Below are positions 1 to 8,989 of a DNA stretch of 64,000 nucleotides, piece by piece. The notes under the pieces are model-generated. The model did no database searches, had not been told where the DNA came from, and saw nothing but the letters and a program-made list of their open reading frames with translations. Every line of letters starts with the position of its first letter. Within the stretch, counting starts at the first letter, position 1. Made by a program: the position numbers and the translations under genes. Location: positions 1 to 64,000 of the forward strand of contig NZ_CADIKF010000025.1 in the NCBI RefSeq assembly GCF_902859875.1. The letters are read 5' to 3'. Source of the stretch: Paraburkholderia solisilvae (GTDB lineage Bacteria > Pseudomonadota > Gammaproteobacteria > Burkholderiales > Burkholderiaceae).

Positions 1-1
1 G

Positions 2-118
2 AACCTTGCGCGGCGTTTCCCGGCAAAGCAGCAACAGGCGATCCTCGACGTGTCGCTGGATCAGGCAAAGCTCGAAGCGATGCCGGTCAATGAATACGTC
101 GATCTGTACGTTATTTGA
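2..118 (+). CDS. C-terminal fragment of an unrecognised protein (starts before the window)
   Basis: The second forward frame is open from the window edge to a TGA at 116-118 and encodes about 38 residues that read like a natural protein end (RRFPAKQQQAILDVSLDQ, then a tail ending in LYVI). I do not recognise the family. A hairpin 17 bases after the stop fits the end of a transcription unit. The rest of the gene lies upstream of the window, so function cannot be judged. Confidence 0.5.
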   Translation, partial: NLARRFPAKQQQAILDVSLDQAKLEAMPVNEYVDLYVI

Positions 119-135
119 GCAAGGCTCGCGGATCG

Positions 136-177
136 CGACGACCCCTTCGACATGTTTGTTGGGGTCGTCGGTTTATT
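136..177 (+). terminator. Probable Rho-independent terminator after the edge gene
   Basis: A perfect 10-bp inverted repeat (CGACGACCCC at 136-145, GGGGTCGTCG at 161-170) with a 15-base loop is followed by the T-containing stretch GTTTATT. It lies directly downstream of the stop at 118. The tract is not a pure T run, so strength is uncertain. Confidence 0.55.
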
Positions 178-273
178 GGGCGCAAAGGCTGTCTTCCAAC
201 CAGTCTGTTGCCCATGTTTGCTCAGGGTGAATGCGCGATGGAGCCCGGGCGGTAGCTGATCGCTGATGAGCGA

Positions 274-528
274 TCACCTGATTCGCGAGCACCCGATAGT
301 CGATAACCCGAGGCCGCGCCTTGTCGCCGCCTCTTTCGCCATCCTGATCGCATCATAGAAATTCTGTTCAGTCGCGACATGGACTCGATCGACATTCACC
401 ACCCAGCGACTAAACATATAACGCCAGCGAACGCGCCGCTCCTCGAGCAATCCGGAAAACCAGCGCCAGACCTCTGCATCTTCGGCATTGGCGGCCGCTG
501 CGGCATCCAGACGGATGCGCTGCATCGT
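274..528 (-). CDS. Small conserved-looking protein of unknown function downstream of etfA
   Basis: This 84-residue protein begins MQRIRLDAAAAANAEDAE, has a Trp/Arg-rich middle (EVWRWFSG, then RWRYMFSRWVV) and a basic C-terminus. The frame extends further upstream, but a strong ribosome site (GGAGGT) seven bases before the ATG at 528 fixes the start. It lies 56 bases behind etfA on the same strand, so it may be the last gene of the valine/ETF operon. There is no signal peptide or membrane segment. I do not recognise the family and infer no function. Confidence 0.6.
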   Translation of the reverse strand, partial: TMQRIRLDAAAAANAEDAEVWRWFSGLLEERRVRWRYMFSRWVVNVDRVHVATEQNFYDAIRMAKEAATRRGLGLSTIGCSRIR

Positions 529-584
529 GTCGACCTCCGTTGAGGCAACCGGGCGATTGCCGCTCACAGTCCTGTACGGCACCG

Positions 585-1520
585 TTACGCGATCCGCTCG
601 ACGAGTTCCGGCACGAGCGTGAACAGATCGCCGACGATGCCGTAATCGGCCACGCTGAAGATCGGCGCCTCCTCGTCCTTGTTGATCGCGACGATGACCT
701 TCGCGTCCTTCATGCCCGCGAGATGCTGGATCGCGCCGGAAATCCCAACCGCAACATACAGTTGCGGCGCGACGATCTTGCCGGTCTGCCCGACCTGATA
801 GTCGTTCGGCGCGAATCCGGCATCGACGGCCGCGCGCGATGCGCCCAGCGCCGCGCCGAGTTTGTCCGCCAGCGGCTCCAGCACCTTCGTGTAGTTTTCC
901 GCGCTGCCTAGCCCCCGGCCGCCCGACACGATGACGTTCGCGCTCGTCAGCTCCGGACGCTCCAGCTTCGTCAGTTCGCGGCTGACCAGCTGCGAAATGC
1001 CAGCGTCGGCGGCCGCGGCGATCGCCTCGATCGATGCGCTCCCGCCTCCCGCCTTCACCGGATCGAAGCCGGTCGCCCGCACGGTGATGACCTTGATCGG
1101 GTCACCCGACTGCACGGTCGCAATCGCGTTTCCTGCGTAGATCGGCCGTTCGAACGTGTCGGCCGAAACGACCGCCGTGATCTCCGAGATCTGCGCGACG
1201 TCCAGCTTCGCGGCGACGCGTGGCGCAATATTCTTGCCGTACGCGGTCGCCGGCGCGAGGATATGCGAATACGCGCTTGCGACGCTCAACACGGTTGCTT
1301 CGATGTTTTCCGCGAGACCATCCGCCAGTTGCGGTGCGTCGGCCAGCAGCACCTTGCTTACACCGGCGATCTTCGCCGCCGCTTCTGCTGCATCCTGTGC
1401 GTCGTGGCCTGCAACCAGCAGGTGAATGTCGCCGCCGATTTTCTGCGCGGCCGCCACCGTGTTTAGCGTTGCCGCTTTGACCGACGCGTTGTCGTGTTCG
1501 GCAATGATCAGAATCGTCAT
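585..1520 (-). CDS. etfA: Electron transfer flavoprotein subunit alpha
   Basis: This 311-residue subunit of the ETF heterodimer holds FAD. The dimer accepts electrons from acyl-CoA dehydrogenases and passes them to ETF:ubiquinone oxidoreductase. The N-terminal half is the ETF domain ([19 protein letters not shown]); the C-terminal half carries the FAD-binding signatures [12 protein letters not shown] near residue 200 and [20 protein letters not shown] near residue 250. Length is normal. It follows etfB after 15 bases, and the pair sits at the end of the valine-catabolism operon, where isobutyryl-CoA oxidation needs ETF. Confidence 0.96.
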   Translation of the reverse strand: MTILIIAEHDNASVKAATLNTVAAAQKIGGDIHLLVAGHDAQDAAEAAAKIAGVSKVLLADAPQLADGLAENIEATVLSVASAYSHILAPATAYGKNIAPRVAAKLDVAQISEITAVVSADTFERPIYAGNAIATVQSGDPIKVITVRATGFDPVKAGGGSASIEAIAAAADAGISQLVSRELTKLERPELTSANVIVSGGRGLGSAENYTKVLEPLADKLGAALGASRAAVDAGFAPNDYQVGQTGKIVAPQLYVAVGISGAIQHLAGMKDAKVIVAINKDEEAPIFSVADYGIVGDLFTLVPELVERIA

Positions 1521-1535
1521 TTACGTCTACTCCCG

Positions 1536-2285
1536 TTAGAACACCTTAGCTTCGGTCGTCAGTTTGTCGACCAGCGTCTTCACGTCCGCCACCTTTATAC
1601 CCGCCACGCGCTTCGGCGGTTCCGCCACCTTCAACGTCTTTAGACGCGGTGTGACGTCGACGCCGAGGTCCTCGGGCTTGAGCGTCTCAAACGGCTTCTT
1701 CTTTGCCTTCATGATGTTCGGCAGTGTCACGTGGCGGGGCTCGTTCAGGCGCAGATCGGTCGTCACTACAGCCGGCAGCTTCAGCGAAAGCGTCTGTGCT
1801 CCGCCATCGACTTCACGCGCGACGATCGCCTTGCCGTCGGCGATCATCACCTTGCACGCGAATGTCGCCTGCGGCAGGCCTGCCAGCGCGGCCAGCATCT
1901 GGCCCGTCTGGTTCGAATCGCCGTCGATGGCCTGCTTGCCGAGCATGACCAGTTGCGGCTGTTCCTTGTCCACCAGCGCCTTAAGGATCTTTGCGACGGC
2001 CAGCGGCTCGACACCATGGTGCGACTCAACAAGGATCGCGCGGTCTGCACCGAGCGCCAGCGCCGTGCGCAGCGTTTCCTGCGCCTGCGCAACGCCAACC
2101 GACACAACCACCACTTCGGTGGCAACGCCCGCTTCTTTCAGCCGAACCGCTTCCTCCACCGCAATCTCGTCGAACGGGTTCATCGACATCTTCACGTTAG
2201 CAATGTCGACACCGGTGCCGTCCGACTTCACGTGGACCTTGATGTTGAAGTCGACCACACGCTTTACACTAACCAGTATTTTCAC
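1536..2285 (-). CDS. etfB: Electron transfer flavoprotein subunit beta
   Basis: This 249-residue AMP-binding partner of EtfA opens with the family N-terminus [13 protein letters not shown] and contains VEEAVRLKE and the [10 protein letters not shown] region. Two GTG codons are possible starts, at 2291 and 2285. The second is preferred because GGAG lies five bases upstream and it gives the usual family N-terminus MKILV. It follows the 3-hydroxyisobutyryl-CoA hydrolase gene by 64 bases and precedes etfA by 15, consistent with co-transcription. Confidence 0.95.
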   Translation of the reverse strand: MKILVSVKRVVDFNIKVHVKSDGTGVDIANVKMSMNPFDEIAVEEAVRLKEAGVATEVVVVSVGVAQAQETLRTALALGADRAILVESHHGVEPLAVAKILKALVDKEQPQLVMLGKQAIDGDSNQTGQMLAALAGLPQATFACKVMIADGKAIVAREVDGGAQTLSLKLPAVVTTDLRLNEPRHVTLPNIMKAKKKPFETLKPEDLGVDVTPRLKTLKVAEPPKRVAGIKVADVKTLVDKLTTEAKVF

Positions 2286-2349
2286 GGGCACTCCAGATCT
2301 GCTTACCGAATCAGCGTATTACGGAGACTCGATATGAAATTTCATGAGT

Positions 2350-3513
2350 TCAGGGATGCAAAATTTCAATGTCACGCAGCGGATGTTCGTCCACCCGCCA
2401 TGGCGACGCCAAAAAATACTGGACGCGCTCCGGCCTGACTTCCCATACAGACGCCGGCGCCCACCGAGGCTTACGGTCCTTGTCGACAAGGTGCGCACGG
2501 ACTCCCTCAACAAAATCGCCGTCGTTGATTGCCTTGCTTACGCATCCCAATTCCATCCGGAAGCAGCTGCCCAGCGACGCACATCGACCCCGTAACATCA
2601 TCTCTCGCGTCACGTAGAGCATCGTGGGCGAATGCTGCTCCAATGCGGTTACCGTAGTTTCAATCCACTGCGCCGCTTCGCTGCCCTTGTTGATTGCTAC
2701 CCGGTCCTTCAATTTTCCAACGATATTTTCAATTCTCATGCGCGGATCAAAAAAGCATTTGATCAATGGCGCGAGCGTGCGTGTCGGTGCTCTCCCGGCA
2801 TGACTGGCGCCTGCGTCGAAGACTTCTCGCAAAGCGCGCTTCAACCTGTCGGGAAACGACGGATCCAGGTTGGATGGCGGCACGGCCATTAGCCGCTCTT
2901 CGAATGTCGAAAGCCACTCGGATGACACGTGGAGATCAGCGAGATTCCACATCAGTGCGTCGGCTCCGTTGAGCGAGGCGCCCGTGAGTGCGAAATACAG
3001 CGCCACTTCAATGGGCATCTTCGTCATGAAACTGGTGGCCCCGACGTCGGGAATCAGCCCGATGCGGGCCTCCGGCATCGCCATTCTGGTCCGCTCAGTC
3101 ACGACGCGCAGCCACGCGCCCTGTGCGAGCCCCATGCCGCCGCCCATCGTCACGCCGTCGAGGATCGCGACGACCGGCTTCGGAAATTTATGCAGCGCAT
3201 AGTCGAGTCGATATTCGTCGACGAAGAACTGGAGCCAGGCCTGATCGTTTTTACGGGCCCGTTGATACAACTCGCGCACATCGCCGCCCGCGCAAAACGC
3301 CTTCTCTCCGGCGGCCTCGAGGACGACCGCAACAATGCCGTCGTCGATCCGGCATCGACGCAACAAGTCGGAAAGCGCCTTGACCATGTGGTGGGAAAGC
3401 GCATTGAGCGCTTGCGGACGATTCAACGTAATGATGGCCACACGATTGACTATGCGAAGCAAAACCGTCGGCTCTGCATAGACCCATTCCATCTTTTCGA
3501 TCGCAACTTTCAT
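2350..3513 (-). CDS. 3-hydroxyisobutyryl-CoA hydrolase (crotonase superfamily)
   Basis: At 387 residues this is longer than enoyl-CoA hydratases and matches the hydrolase branch that frees 3-hydroxyisobutyrate from its CoA ester in valine breakdown. Visible signatures are CAGGDVREL at 74-82, the oxyanion-hole GGGMG at 124-128, and MPEARIGLIPDVGA at 146-159, whose Glu148 and Asp156 have the spacing of the catalytic pair in HIBCH enzymes. The ATG overlaps the stop of the upstream enoyl-CoA hydratase as ATGA, indicating translational coupling of consecutive pathway steps. Confidence 0.93.
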   Translation of the reverse strand: MKVAIEKMEWVYAEPTVLLRIVNRVAIITLNRPQALNALSHHMVKALSDLLRRCRIDDGIVAVVLEAAGEKAFCAGGDVRELYQRARKNDQAWLQFFVDEYRLDYALHKFPKPVVAILDGVTMGGGMGLAQGAWLRVVTERTRMAMPEARIGLIPDVGATSFMTKMPIEVALYFALTGASLNGADALMWNLADLHVSSEWLSTFEERLMAVPPSNLDPSFPDRLKRALREVFDAGASHAGRAPTRTLAPLIKCFFDPRMRIENIVGKLKDRVAINKGSEAAQWIETTVTALEQHSPTMLYVTREMMLRGRCASLGSCFRMELGCVSKAINDGDFVEGVRAHLVDKDRKPRWAPASVWEVRPERVQYFLASPWRVDEHPLRDIEILHP

Positions 3514-4304
3514 CGAGCAGGCTCCTCAGGCATCGTCGACCAGCGCGCAGCGCGTTTTTCAAGGAACGCGTTCACGCCTTCCCGTTGATTCGGCCCATCA
3601 AAGAGGTCAACAAAGCGGGCTCGCTCGAGTGCCAATGCAGCGTGGCGTGGCACCCCCTGACGGGCTTGATGGATCAGCGCCTTCGAATACGTCACCGCAT
3701 CCGGACTGAGCGATCTCACCCGGTCCGCCAGCCGTAACGCCGCCTCTCTGGCCGCGCCCGTTTCGACAACCTCTTCCACCAGGCCGATGCGCAGTGCGGT
3801 TTGCGCGTCGACGCGCTCGCCGGTCAGGATGATGCGTTTGGCCCATCCCTCCCCGACCAGCCACGGAAGCGTCTGCGTTCCACATCCACACGGCAGGAGA
3901 CCGACTGCGGTTTCCGGCAAGCCCAGTTGAGCATGCTTCTCCGCAATACGAATATCGGTTGCCAATGCGCACTCCAACCCGCCTCCCAATGCATAACCGT
4001 TGATCGCAGCGATCACCACCGCGCGCGCATTCTGCAGCGCTTCGAAAGCCGCACCGAAGCGCGCTGCGGCCAACCGCGCGACTTTGCTGTCTGCGTCGGC
4101 GAATGCATTGAGGTCGGCTCCCGCGCTAAAGAACTTCGGACCGTCACCGGACACGACGATTGCCCGGACGTGCTCATCCCGATCCAGCTTCCTGACGGTC
4201 TGCGTGAGCTCCAGCAATCCTTCCGGCGTGAATGCGTTCACGGGTGGCCGCTTCAGCGTGAGCAACGCCACTTCCCCATTGTCGCGATAGACAAGGTCAA
4301 TCAT
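3510..4304 (-). CDS. Enoyl-CoA hydratase (methacrylyl-CoA hydration in valine catabolism)
   Basis: This 264-residue crotonase has both catalytic glutamates in place: Glu111 in ALGGGLE and Glu131 in LGLPE. The CoA-binding segment is FFSAGADLNAF near 58-68. A strong ribosome site (GGAGG) precedes the ATG. Context between mmsB and the HIBYL-CoA hydrolase gene suggests it hydrates methacrylyl-CoA to 3-hydroxyisobutyryl-CoA; the substrate is inferred from position, not from sequence. Confidence 0.93.
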   Translation of the reverse strand: MIDLVYRDNGEVALLTLKRPPVNAFTPEGLLELTQTVRKLDRDEHVRAIVVSGDGPKFFSAGADLNAFADADSKVARLAAARFGAAFEALQNARAVVIAAINGYALGGGLECALATDIRIAEKHAQLGLPETAVGLLPCGCGTQTLPWLVGEGWAKRIILTGERVDAQTALRIGLVEEVVETGAAREAALRLADRVRSLSPDAVTYSKALIHQARQGVPRHAALALERARFVDLFDGPNQREGVNAFLEKRAARWSTMPEEPAR

Positions 4305-4411
4305 GAAGACCCTCCTTCAATCGTCCATCCTCTGAACATGCGTCTCTTTGAGATTGCGCACGATGTCCGACGCGTTGCGTCAACGGGGTCAGCGGCGCGC
4401 GTGTCCCTACG

Positions 4412-5308
4412 CTAAATCGCTACTTTGATGCCGCGATACAGATTGATTACCGCCGAAAAATCGAGGCGCCCTTCTCCGCGCGCGCTCAACGTCTGATAGA
4501 GCTGTTGCGTCAACGCACCAAGGTAGGCAGGCTGCCGCGCAAACTTCGCGGCATCGGTCGCAAGACCCAGATCCTTCAACATCAGATCCGCTCCGAAACC
4601 GCCGGTGTAACCACGAGCGGCGGGCGCCGAATCGAGCACACCGGGAAACGGATTGCAGGTATCGGAACTCCAGCAACGGCCGGTCGACGTGTTGATCACC
4701 CCTGCCAGCACCGCAGCATCGATTCCCAGCGCCTCCCCGAGCGCCATCGCTTCGGAAACGCCGGCCATGGTGATCCCGAGCACGAGGTTGTTGCAGATCT
4801 TCGCCACCTGGCCCGTCGACGTTTCCCCGCAACGAACGATGTTCCTGCCCATGGCCTGAAGCACCGGCCTGATTTTCCTGAAGTCGGCAGCGCTTGCACC
4901 GACCATGAAGGTCAGCGTGCCCGCCGTCGCGCCGCCCGTCCCGCCCGACACCGGCGCATCGACAAACGTATTGCCGTTCGCTTTCGCCGCCTCCGCCATC
5001 GACTTCACCGTGGCAGGGTCGATCGTGCTGCAATCGATAATGATGGTGCCCTCGGGGACGCCGGCCAGAACACCGTCGTCCGCGGTTAGCACACGCTTCA
5101 CATGCGCGGCTGCGGGCAGCATCGTGACGACCCATTCGACGCCCGTCGCTGCAGCCTTCGGAGATGCCGCCGCCTTCGCGCCGGCGCCGACCAGCGAATG
5201 AACCGCTGCGTCATTCAGATCGAAGACATTCAACGAATGTCCCGCTTTCAGAAGATTGAGCGCCATCGGCGCGCCCATGTTGCCAAGCCCGATAAAGCCG
5301 ATTTTCAT
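4412..5308 (-). CDS. mmsB: 3-hydroxyisobutyrate dehydrogenase
   Basis: This 298-residue NAD-dependent beta-hydroxyacid dehydrogenase oxidises 3-hydroxyisobutyrate to methylmalonate semialdehyde. It shows the Rossmann motif GFIGLGNMGAPMA at 4-16, the substrate motif DAPVSGGTGGA at 118-128, and the catalytic Lys170 in GQVAKICNN with the paired Asn. It lies 23 bases behind mmsA, the next enzyme in the pathway, in the same operon. Confidence 0.96.
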   Translation of the reverse strand: MKIGFIGLGNMGAPMALNLLKAGHSLNVFDLNDAAVHSLVGAGAKAAASPKAAATGVEWVVTMLPAAAHVKRVLTADDGVLAGVPEGTIIIDCSTIDPATVKSMAEAAKANGNTFVDAPVSGGTGGATAGTLTFMVGASAADFRKIRPVLQAMGRNIVRCGETSTGQVAKICNNLVLGITMAGVSEAMALGEALGIDAAVLAGVINTSTGRCWSSDTCNPFPGVLDSAPAARGYTGGFGADLMLKDLGLATDAAKFARQPAYLGALTQQLYQTLSARGEGRLDFSAVINLYRGIKVAI

Positions 5309-5331
5309 GATGCTGTCTTCCTGATCGAGCG

Positions 5332-6858
5332 TTAGCGCAGACTGATCGTCGTATTGACGCCGTCGCTTACCGTTGCGTCGTCGAACCAGCGAGCCGTTAC
5401 GGTTTTGGTCTGCGTGTAGAACTGCACGACCTGCTTGCCGTAAGGACCGAGATCGCCAAGCTTGGAGCCGCGCGAACCGGTGAAGCTGAAGAACGGAACG
5501 GGCACTGGAATGGGGATATTGATGCCCACCTGCCCGACGTCGATTTCATTCTGGAATTTGCGCGCGGCAGCGCCGCTTTGCGTAAAGAGGCCGACACCGT
5601 TGCCGAACGGATTTGCATTCACGAGCCGGATTGCGTCGTCGAGCGTATCGACGCCCAGCACAACGAGGACAGGACCAAAAATCTCGTTGGTGTAGACGCT
5701 CATCTGCGTGGTGACGTCCGTGAAAATGGTCGGTCCGATAAAGTTGCCCTCTTCGTAGCCCGCCACCTTGACCTGTCGGCCATCCAGCACGAGCTTCGCT
5801 CCGGCGTTCACGCCTTCTTCGATCAGCTTCAGCACGCGCTCCTTCGCTGCTCGCGATACGACAGGACCGACGTCTGTTTTGGCTTCGTGACCTGCATTGA
5901 CCTTGAGCGCGTGCGCTTTTTCAACAAGGTCCGGCACCCAGTCCCGCGCCGTTCCGACGAGCACCACCACGGAGGTGGCCATGCATCGCTGGCCTGCCGC
6001 GCCGAATCCCGCCCCAACCAGCGCGTTCAAGGTCTGCTGACGATTCGCATCCGGCAACACGACCGCGTGATTTTTGGCGCCCATCATCGACTGAGCGCGC
6101 TTTCCGTGCTCGCTAGCGAGCCGGTACACGTGCTCGCCGACCGAAGTCGAGCCGACAAACGACACCGCCTGCACCCGCTTATGCGTGCAGAGCGCGTCCA
6201 CCACTTCTTTCCCGCCGTGGACCACGTTCAGTACGCCTTTCGGCACGCCTGCGTCGAGCGCCAGTTTCACGAGTTCCATCGTCGACAACGGATCCTGCTC
6301 GGACGGCTTCAGCACAAACGTGTTACCGCAAACGATCGCCATCGGAAACATCCAGAGCGGAATCATGGCGGGAAAGTTGAACGGCGTAATGCCGGCGCAA
6401 ACGCCGATTGGCTGGCGCAGCGTGTACGTATCGACGCCGCCGGCCACGTTCTCCGCGAACTCCCCAAGCTGCAGCGTACCGACGGAGCACGCGTGCTCGA
6501 CGACCTCGAGGCCGCGGAAGATATCGCCCTCTGCATCCGGCAACGTCTTGCCTTGCTCGGCAGTCAGTACTGCTGCAATGCGCGACATGTTCTCGCGCAC
6601 GAGCGCCTGAAACTTCAGCATGATCCGCATGCGCGAGCCGATCGACGTATTACGCCATGACGCAAAAGCCGCATGTGCCGTTTCGATGGCGGCGTTCACT
6701 TCCGCGGCCGTCGCGAGAGGAACGTGAGCCAGCACCTCCTGCGTCGCCGGATTGATCACGGCCCGCCATTGCGCGGTTTGCGAATCGACCCATTCCCCGT
6801 TGATCAACAACGGCACTTTCCCGACTGTTACGTTTTCACTCTGCTTCACTGCATTCAT
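5332..6858 (-). CDS. mmsA: Methylmalonate-semialdehyde dehydrogenase, CoA-acylating
   Basis: This aldehyde-dehydrogenase-superfamily enzyme converts methylmalonate semialdehyde, NAD and CoA to propionyl-CoA and CO2. The product is 508 residues from the ATG at 6858, chosen because GAGG lies six bases upstream; an upstream in-frame ATG at 6924 has no ribosome site and would add an atypical N-terminus. The catalytic cysteine is Cys292 (GAAGQRCMAT), and FVGSTSVGE forms part of the NAD site. It is the first gene of the operon, opposite the LysR gene at 6998. Confidence 0.96.
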   Translation of the reverse strand: MNAVKQSENVTVGKVPLLINGEWVDSQTAQWRAVINPATQEVLAHVPLATAAEVNAAIETAHAAFASWRNTSIGSRMRIMLKFQALVRENMSRIAAVLTAEQGKTLPDAEGDIFRGLEVVEHACSVGTLQLGEFAENVAGGVDTYTLRQPIGVCAGITPFNFPAMIPLWMFPMAIVCGNTFVLKPSEQDPLSTMELVKLALDAGVPKGVLNVVHGGKEVVDALCTHKRVQAVSFVGSTSVGEHVYRLASEHGKRAQSMMGAKNHAVVLPDANRQQTLNALVGAGFGAAGQRCMATSVVVLVGTARDWVPDLVEKAHALKVNAGHEAKTDVGPVVSRAAKERVLKLIEEGVNAGAKLVLDGRQVKVAGYEEGNFIGPTIFTDVTTQMSVYTNEIFGPVLVVLGVDTLDDAIRLVNANPFGNGVGLFTQSGAAARKFQNEIDVGQVGINIPIPVPVPFFSFTGSRGSKLGDLGPYGKQVVQFYTQTKTVTARWFDDATVSDGVNTTISLR

Positions 6859-6936
6859 TCTCTGCCTCGCTCCGGTTAGTCGATCCACAGTGCTTTCTTC
6901 AGTTTTATAGATTTCATCCTTCATCTATTCACCGAG

Positions 6937-6964
6937 ATTCCACCAGAGTATAGTTGGCTGGAAT
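6937..6964. promoter_or_regulatory. Candidate operator between mmsA and the divergent LysR gene
   Basis: The 139-base intergenic space between the mmsA start (6858) and the LysR gene (6998) holds the inverted repeat ATTCCA (6937-6942) / TGGAAT (6959-6964) around an AT-rich centre. Dyads of this kind in a divergent LysR promoter are typical regulator sites. Binding is inferred only. Confidence 0.35.
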
Positions 6965-6997
6965 TGCTCATGAAATGACGTAAATCACCCATCGGAT

Positions 6998-8002
6998 ATG
7001 CAAAAATCCACCAGCGCGATGCGCGGATTGAACTGGGATGACCTGCGATATTTCCTTGCGGTTGCCAGGACGCAGACCATCACTGCGGCGGCGAAGCGAC
7101 TCGGCGTCGACCACACGACGGTCGCTCGCAGGGTGCGCGAGCTCGAGAACTCGCTATGCACTGTGCTGTTCGAGAAATCGCGATCACGAGGCTTCGCGCT
7201 GACTGCGGAAGGTCTTCGCCTGCTGTCCCACGCGGACAAAGTGGAAAGCGAAGTGCAACTGGCAAGCGAGCAATTTACCGGCGCGGCGCACACGCTGTCC
7301 GGGCACGTCAGGATCGGGTCGACCGAAGGATTCGGCTCCTTCTTCCTTGCGCCTCAACTCGCCCATTTTGCGGCAGCGCATCCAGACATCTCGATCGACC
7401 TGCTTCCCGTTCCGCACTTCGTCAGCCTGTCGAAACGGGAGGCCGACATCGCGATCATGCTTGAGCGCCCGGAACGCGGGCAGTATGTGCAGACGAGACT
7501 GTGCGACTACGCGCTCAGGCTGTACGGAACCGACGAGTATCTTCGCGCGCACCCCGTGTCGGACAACATTCAGGACCTCCGTCAACACAGGTATCTGAAC
7601 TACGTCACCGATCTCGCCTTTAGTCCGGAACTGCTCTATCTCGAACGAACCATCCCGGGCGCGACAGCGAATCTATCCACGACGAGCATCGTTGCTCAGT
7701 ACCATGCCGCGTTGCAGAGTCAGTCACTTGCCATCTTGCCCTGTTTCATAGCCGAGTCCGACTCGAGATTGAGCGCCATTTTTCCGCACGAACTCGTCAT
7801 CACACGTCAGTTCTGGTTGTGCTGCCGGGAGGATCTGCGCAGTCTTCGACGCATCTCGGTGCTCTGGGATTTTTTGCGTGAGGCCGCCGAGCTCAATCGG
7901 CCCTTTCTACTCGGTGAGCGTTCAGAGATGCAGTTTCCGTCATTCGCTGACACCCGCGTTCAGGACCGGCCGGGCGACGCGAACCATCCTGTCCCACGTT
8001 GA
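6998..8002 (+). CDS. LysR-family transcriptional regulator, probably of the mms operon
   Basis: This 334-residue protein has an N-terminal winged helix-turn-helix (LRYFLAVARTQTITAAAKRLGVDHTTVARRVRELE split over residues 16-50) and a LysR substrate-binding domain (GHVRIGSTEGFGSFFLAP near residue 101). The start could also be the internal ATG at 7019, giving MRGLNWDDLRYF, the more usual family N-terminus. It is divergent from mmsA across a short shared promoter, the standard arrangement for a LysR regulator and its target. The effector is unknown; a valine catabolite is plausible. Confidence 0.88.
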   Translation: MQKSTSAMRGLNWDDLRYFLAVARTQTITAAAKRLGVDHTTVARRVRELENSLCTVLFEKSRSRGFALTAEGLRLLSHADKVESEVQLASEQFTGAAHTLSGHVRIGSTEGFGSFFLAPQLAHFAAAHPDISIDLLPVPHFVSLSKREADIAIMLERPERGQYVQTRLCDYALRLYGTDEYLRAHPVSDNIQDLRQHRYLNYVTDLAFSPELLYLERTIPGATANLSTTSIVAQYHAALQSQSLAILPCFIAESDSRLSAIFPHELVITRQFWLCCREDLRSLRRISVLWDFLREAAELNRPFLLGERSEMQFPSFADTRVQDRPGDANHPVPR

Positions 8003-8017
8003 TCGCATCTATTTCCA

Positions 8018-8971
8018 ATGGAACTCCGACAGCTCAAATACTTCGTCGCGATCGTCGAGAGCGGCAGCATCTCCAACGCCGCTCAGCGCCTGTTTATTGC
8101 GCAGTCCGCACTGAGCAGGCAGATCGCCGAGCTCGAGGAAGAGCTCGGTTCGCCACTATTGGTAAGAACGCGAACGGGCGTACGGGTAACCGAGTCCGGT
8201 CAGATCTTCTACGACTATGCAAAGGCCATTCTCAAGCAGCTTGCCGACGCCTGCCATGCCGTTCGGACCTCCACGGATGCCGTTACCGGATCAGTCACGC
8301 TGGGTGTCCCACAAAGCGCGTCTGTCGCGCTGGCCTTACCCCTGCTTCAAGCCACGCGAGAGAAACTTCCCGGAATTCTGCTTCATGTGAATGAGGAGCT
8401 ATCCGGCAATCTTCTCGACCAGCTTAGACAAGGTCTGGTTGACCTCGCCATCTTCACCGCCAACATACCCGTGTCGGCCGATCTGGAATTCAGCCCGGTG
8501 CTGCGGGAAGAATTTTTCTGGATCAGGGGCACGCACCACGCGGCGCCGTCCACGTCAGATACGATACGTCTGGAAGATATCTGCAACTATCCGCTGGTGA
8601 TGGCGGCCGCTCAACACGGCCATTGCACCCGGGCAATCGTCGAGGACCGATTTGCAGCCGAAGGTCTTCCGTCGCCTCCTTTGCTGGCGGAAATCAACTC
8701 CGTGCATGTGATGAAAAGCGCCATTCAGGCGGGCCTCGCCACCTCGATACTTCCGCTTGCGCTGGTTAAGGATGAAGTCGACGCGGGCACTCTCTTTGCC
8801 CATCGAATCGGCACCACGCCGCTCCAACGCGTGCTCGGCATTTGCCTGTCACGCGAACTGCCACGGACGAACGCCAAACGCGCGGTTAGCATGGTGCTTC
8901 GCGAGGTCATGCATTCGTTGTCCGCAAGTGGGCAGTGGCCCGGTACCCAACCCGCTGAAGACACTCCCTGA
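8018..8971 (+). CDS. LysR-family transcriptional regulator (Nac/Cbl-like branch)
   Basis: This 317-residue regulator begins MELRQLKYFVAIVESGSISN, with the HTH AAQRLFIAQSALSRQIAELE, resembling the branch often annotated as nitrogen assimilation control-like. The effector domain starts near GSVTLGVPQSASVALALPLL. It is 15 bases behind the first LysR gene in the same direction, so it may be co-transcribed, and it converges with the hydroxyacid oxidase gene (18-base gap). Its target could be either neighbour; the sequence does not decide. Confidence 0.86.
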   Translation: MELRQLKYFVAIVESGSISNAAQRLFIAQSALSRQIAELEEELGSPLLVRTRTGVRVTESGQIFYDYAKAILKQLADACHAVRTSTDAVTGSVTLGVPQSASVALALPLLQATREKLPGILLHVNEELSGNLLDQLRQGLVDLAIFTANIPVSADLEFSPVLREEFFWIRGTHHAAPSTSDTIRLEDICNYPLVMAAAQHGHCTRAIVEDRFAAEGLPSPPLLAEINSVHVMKSAIQAGLATSILPLALVKDEVDAGTLFAHRIGTTPLQRVLGICLSRELPRTNAKRAVSMVLREVMHSLSASGQWPGTQPAEDTP

Positions 8972-8989
8972 TTCCGCCGCGTCGACACA

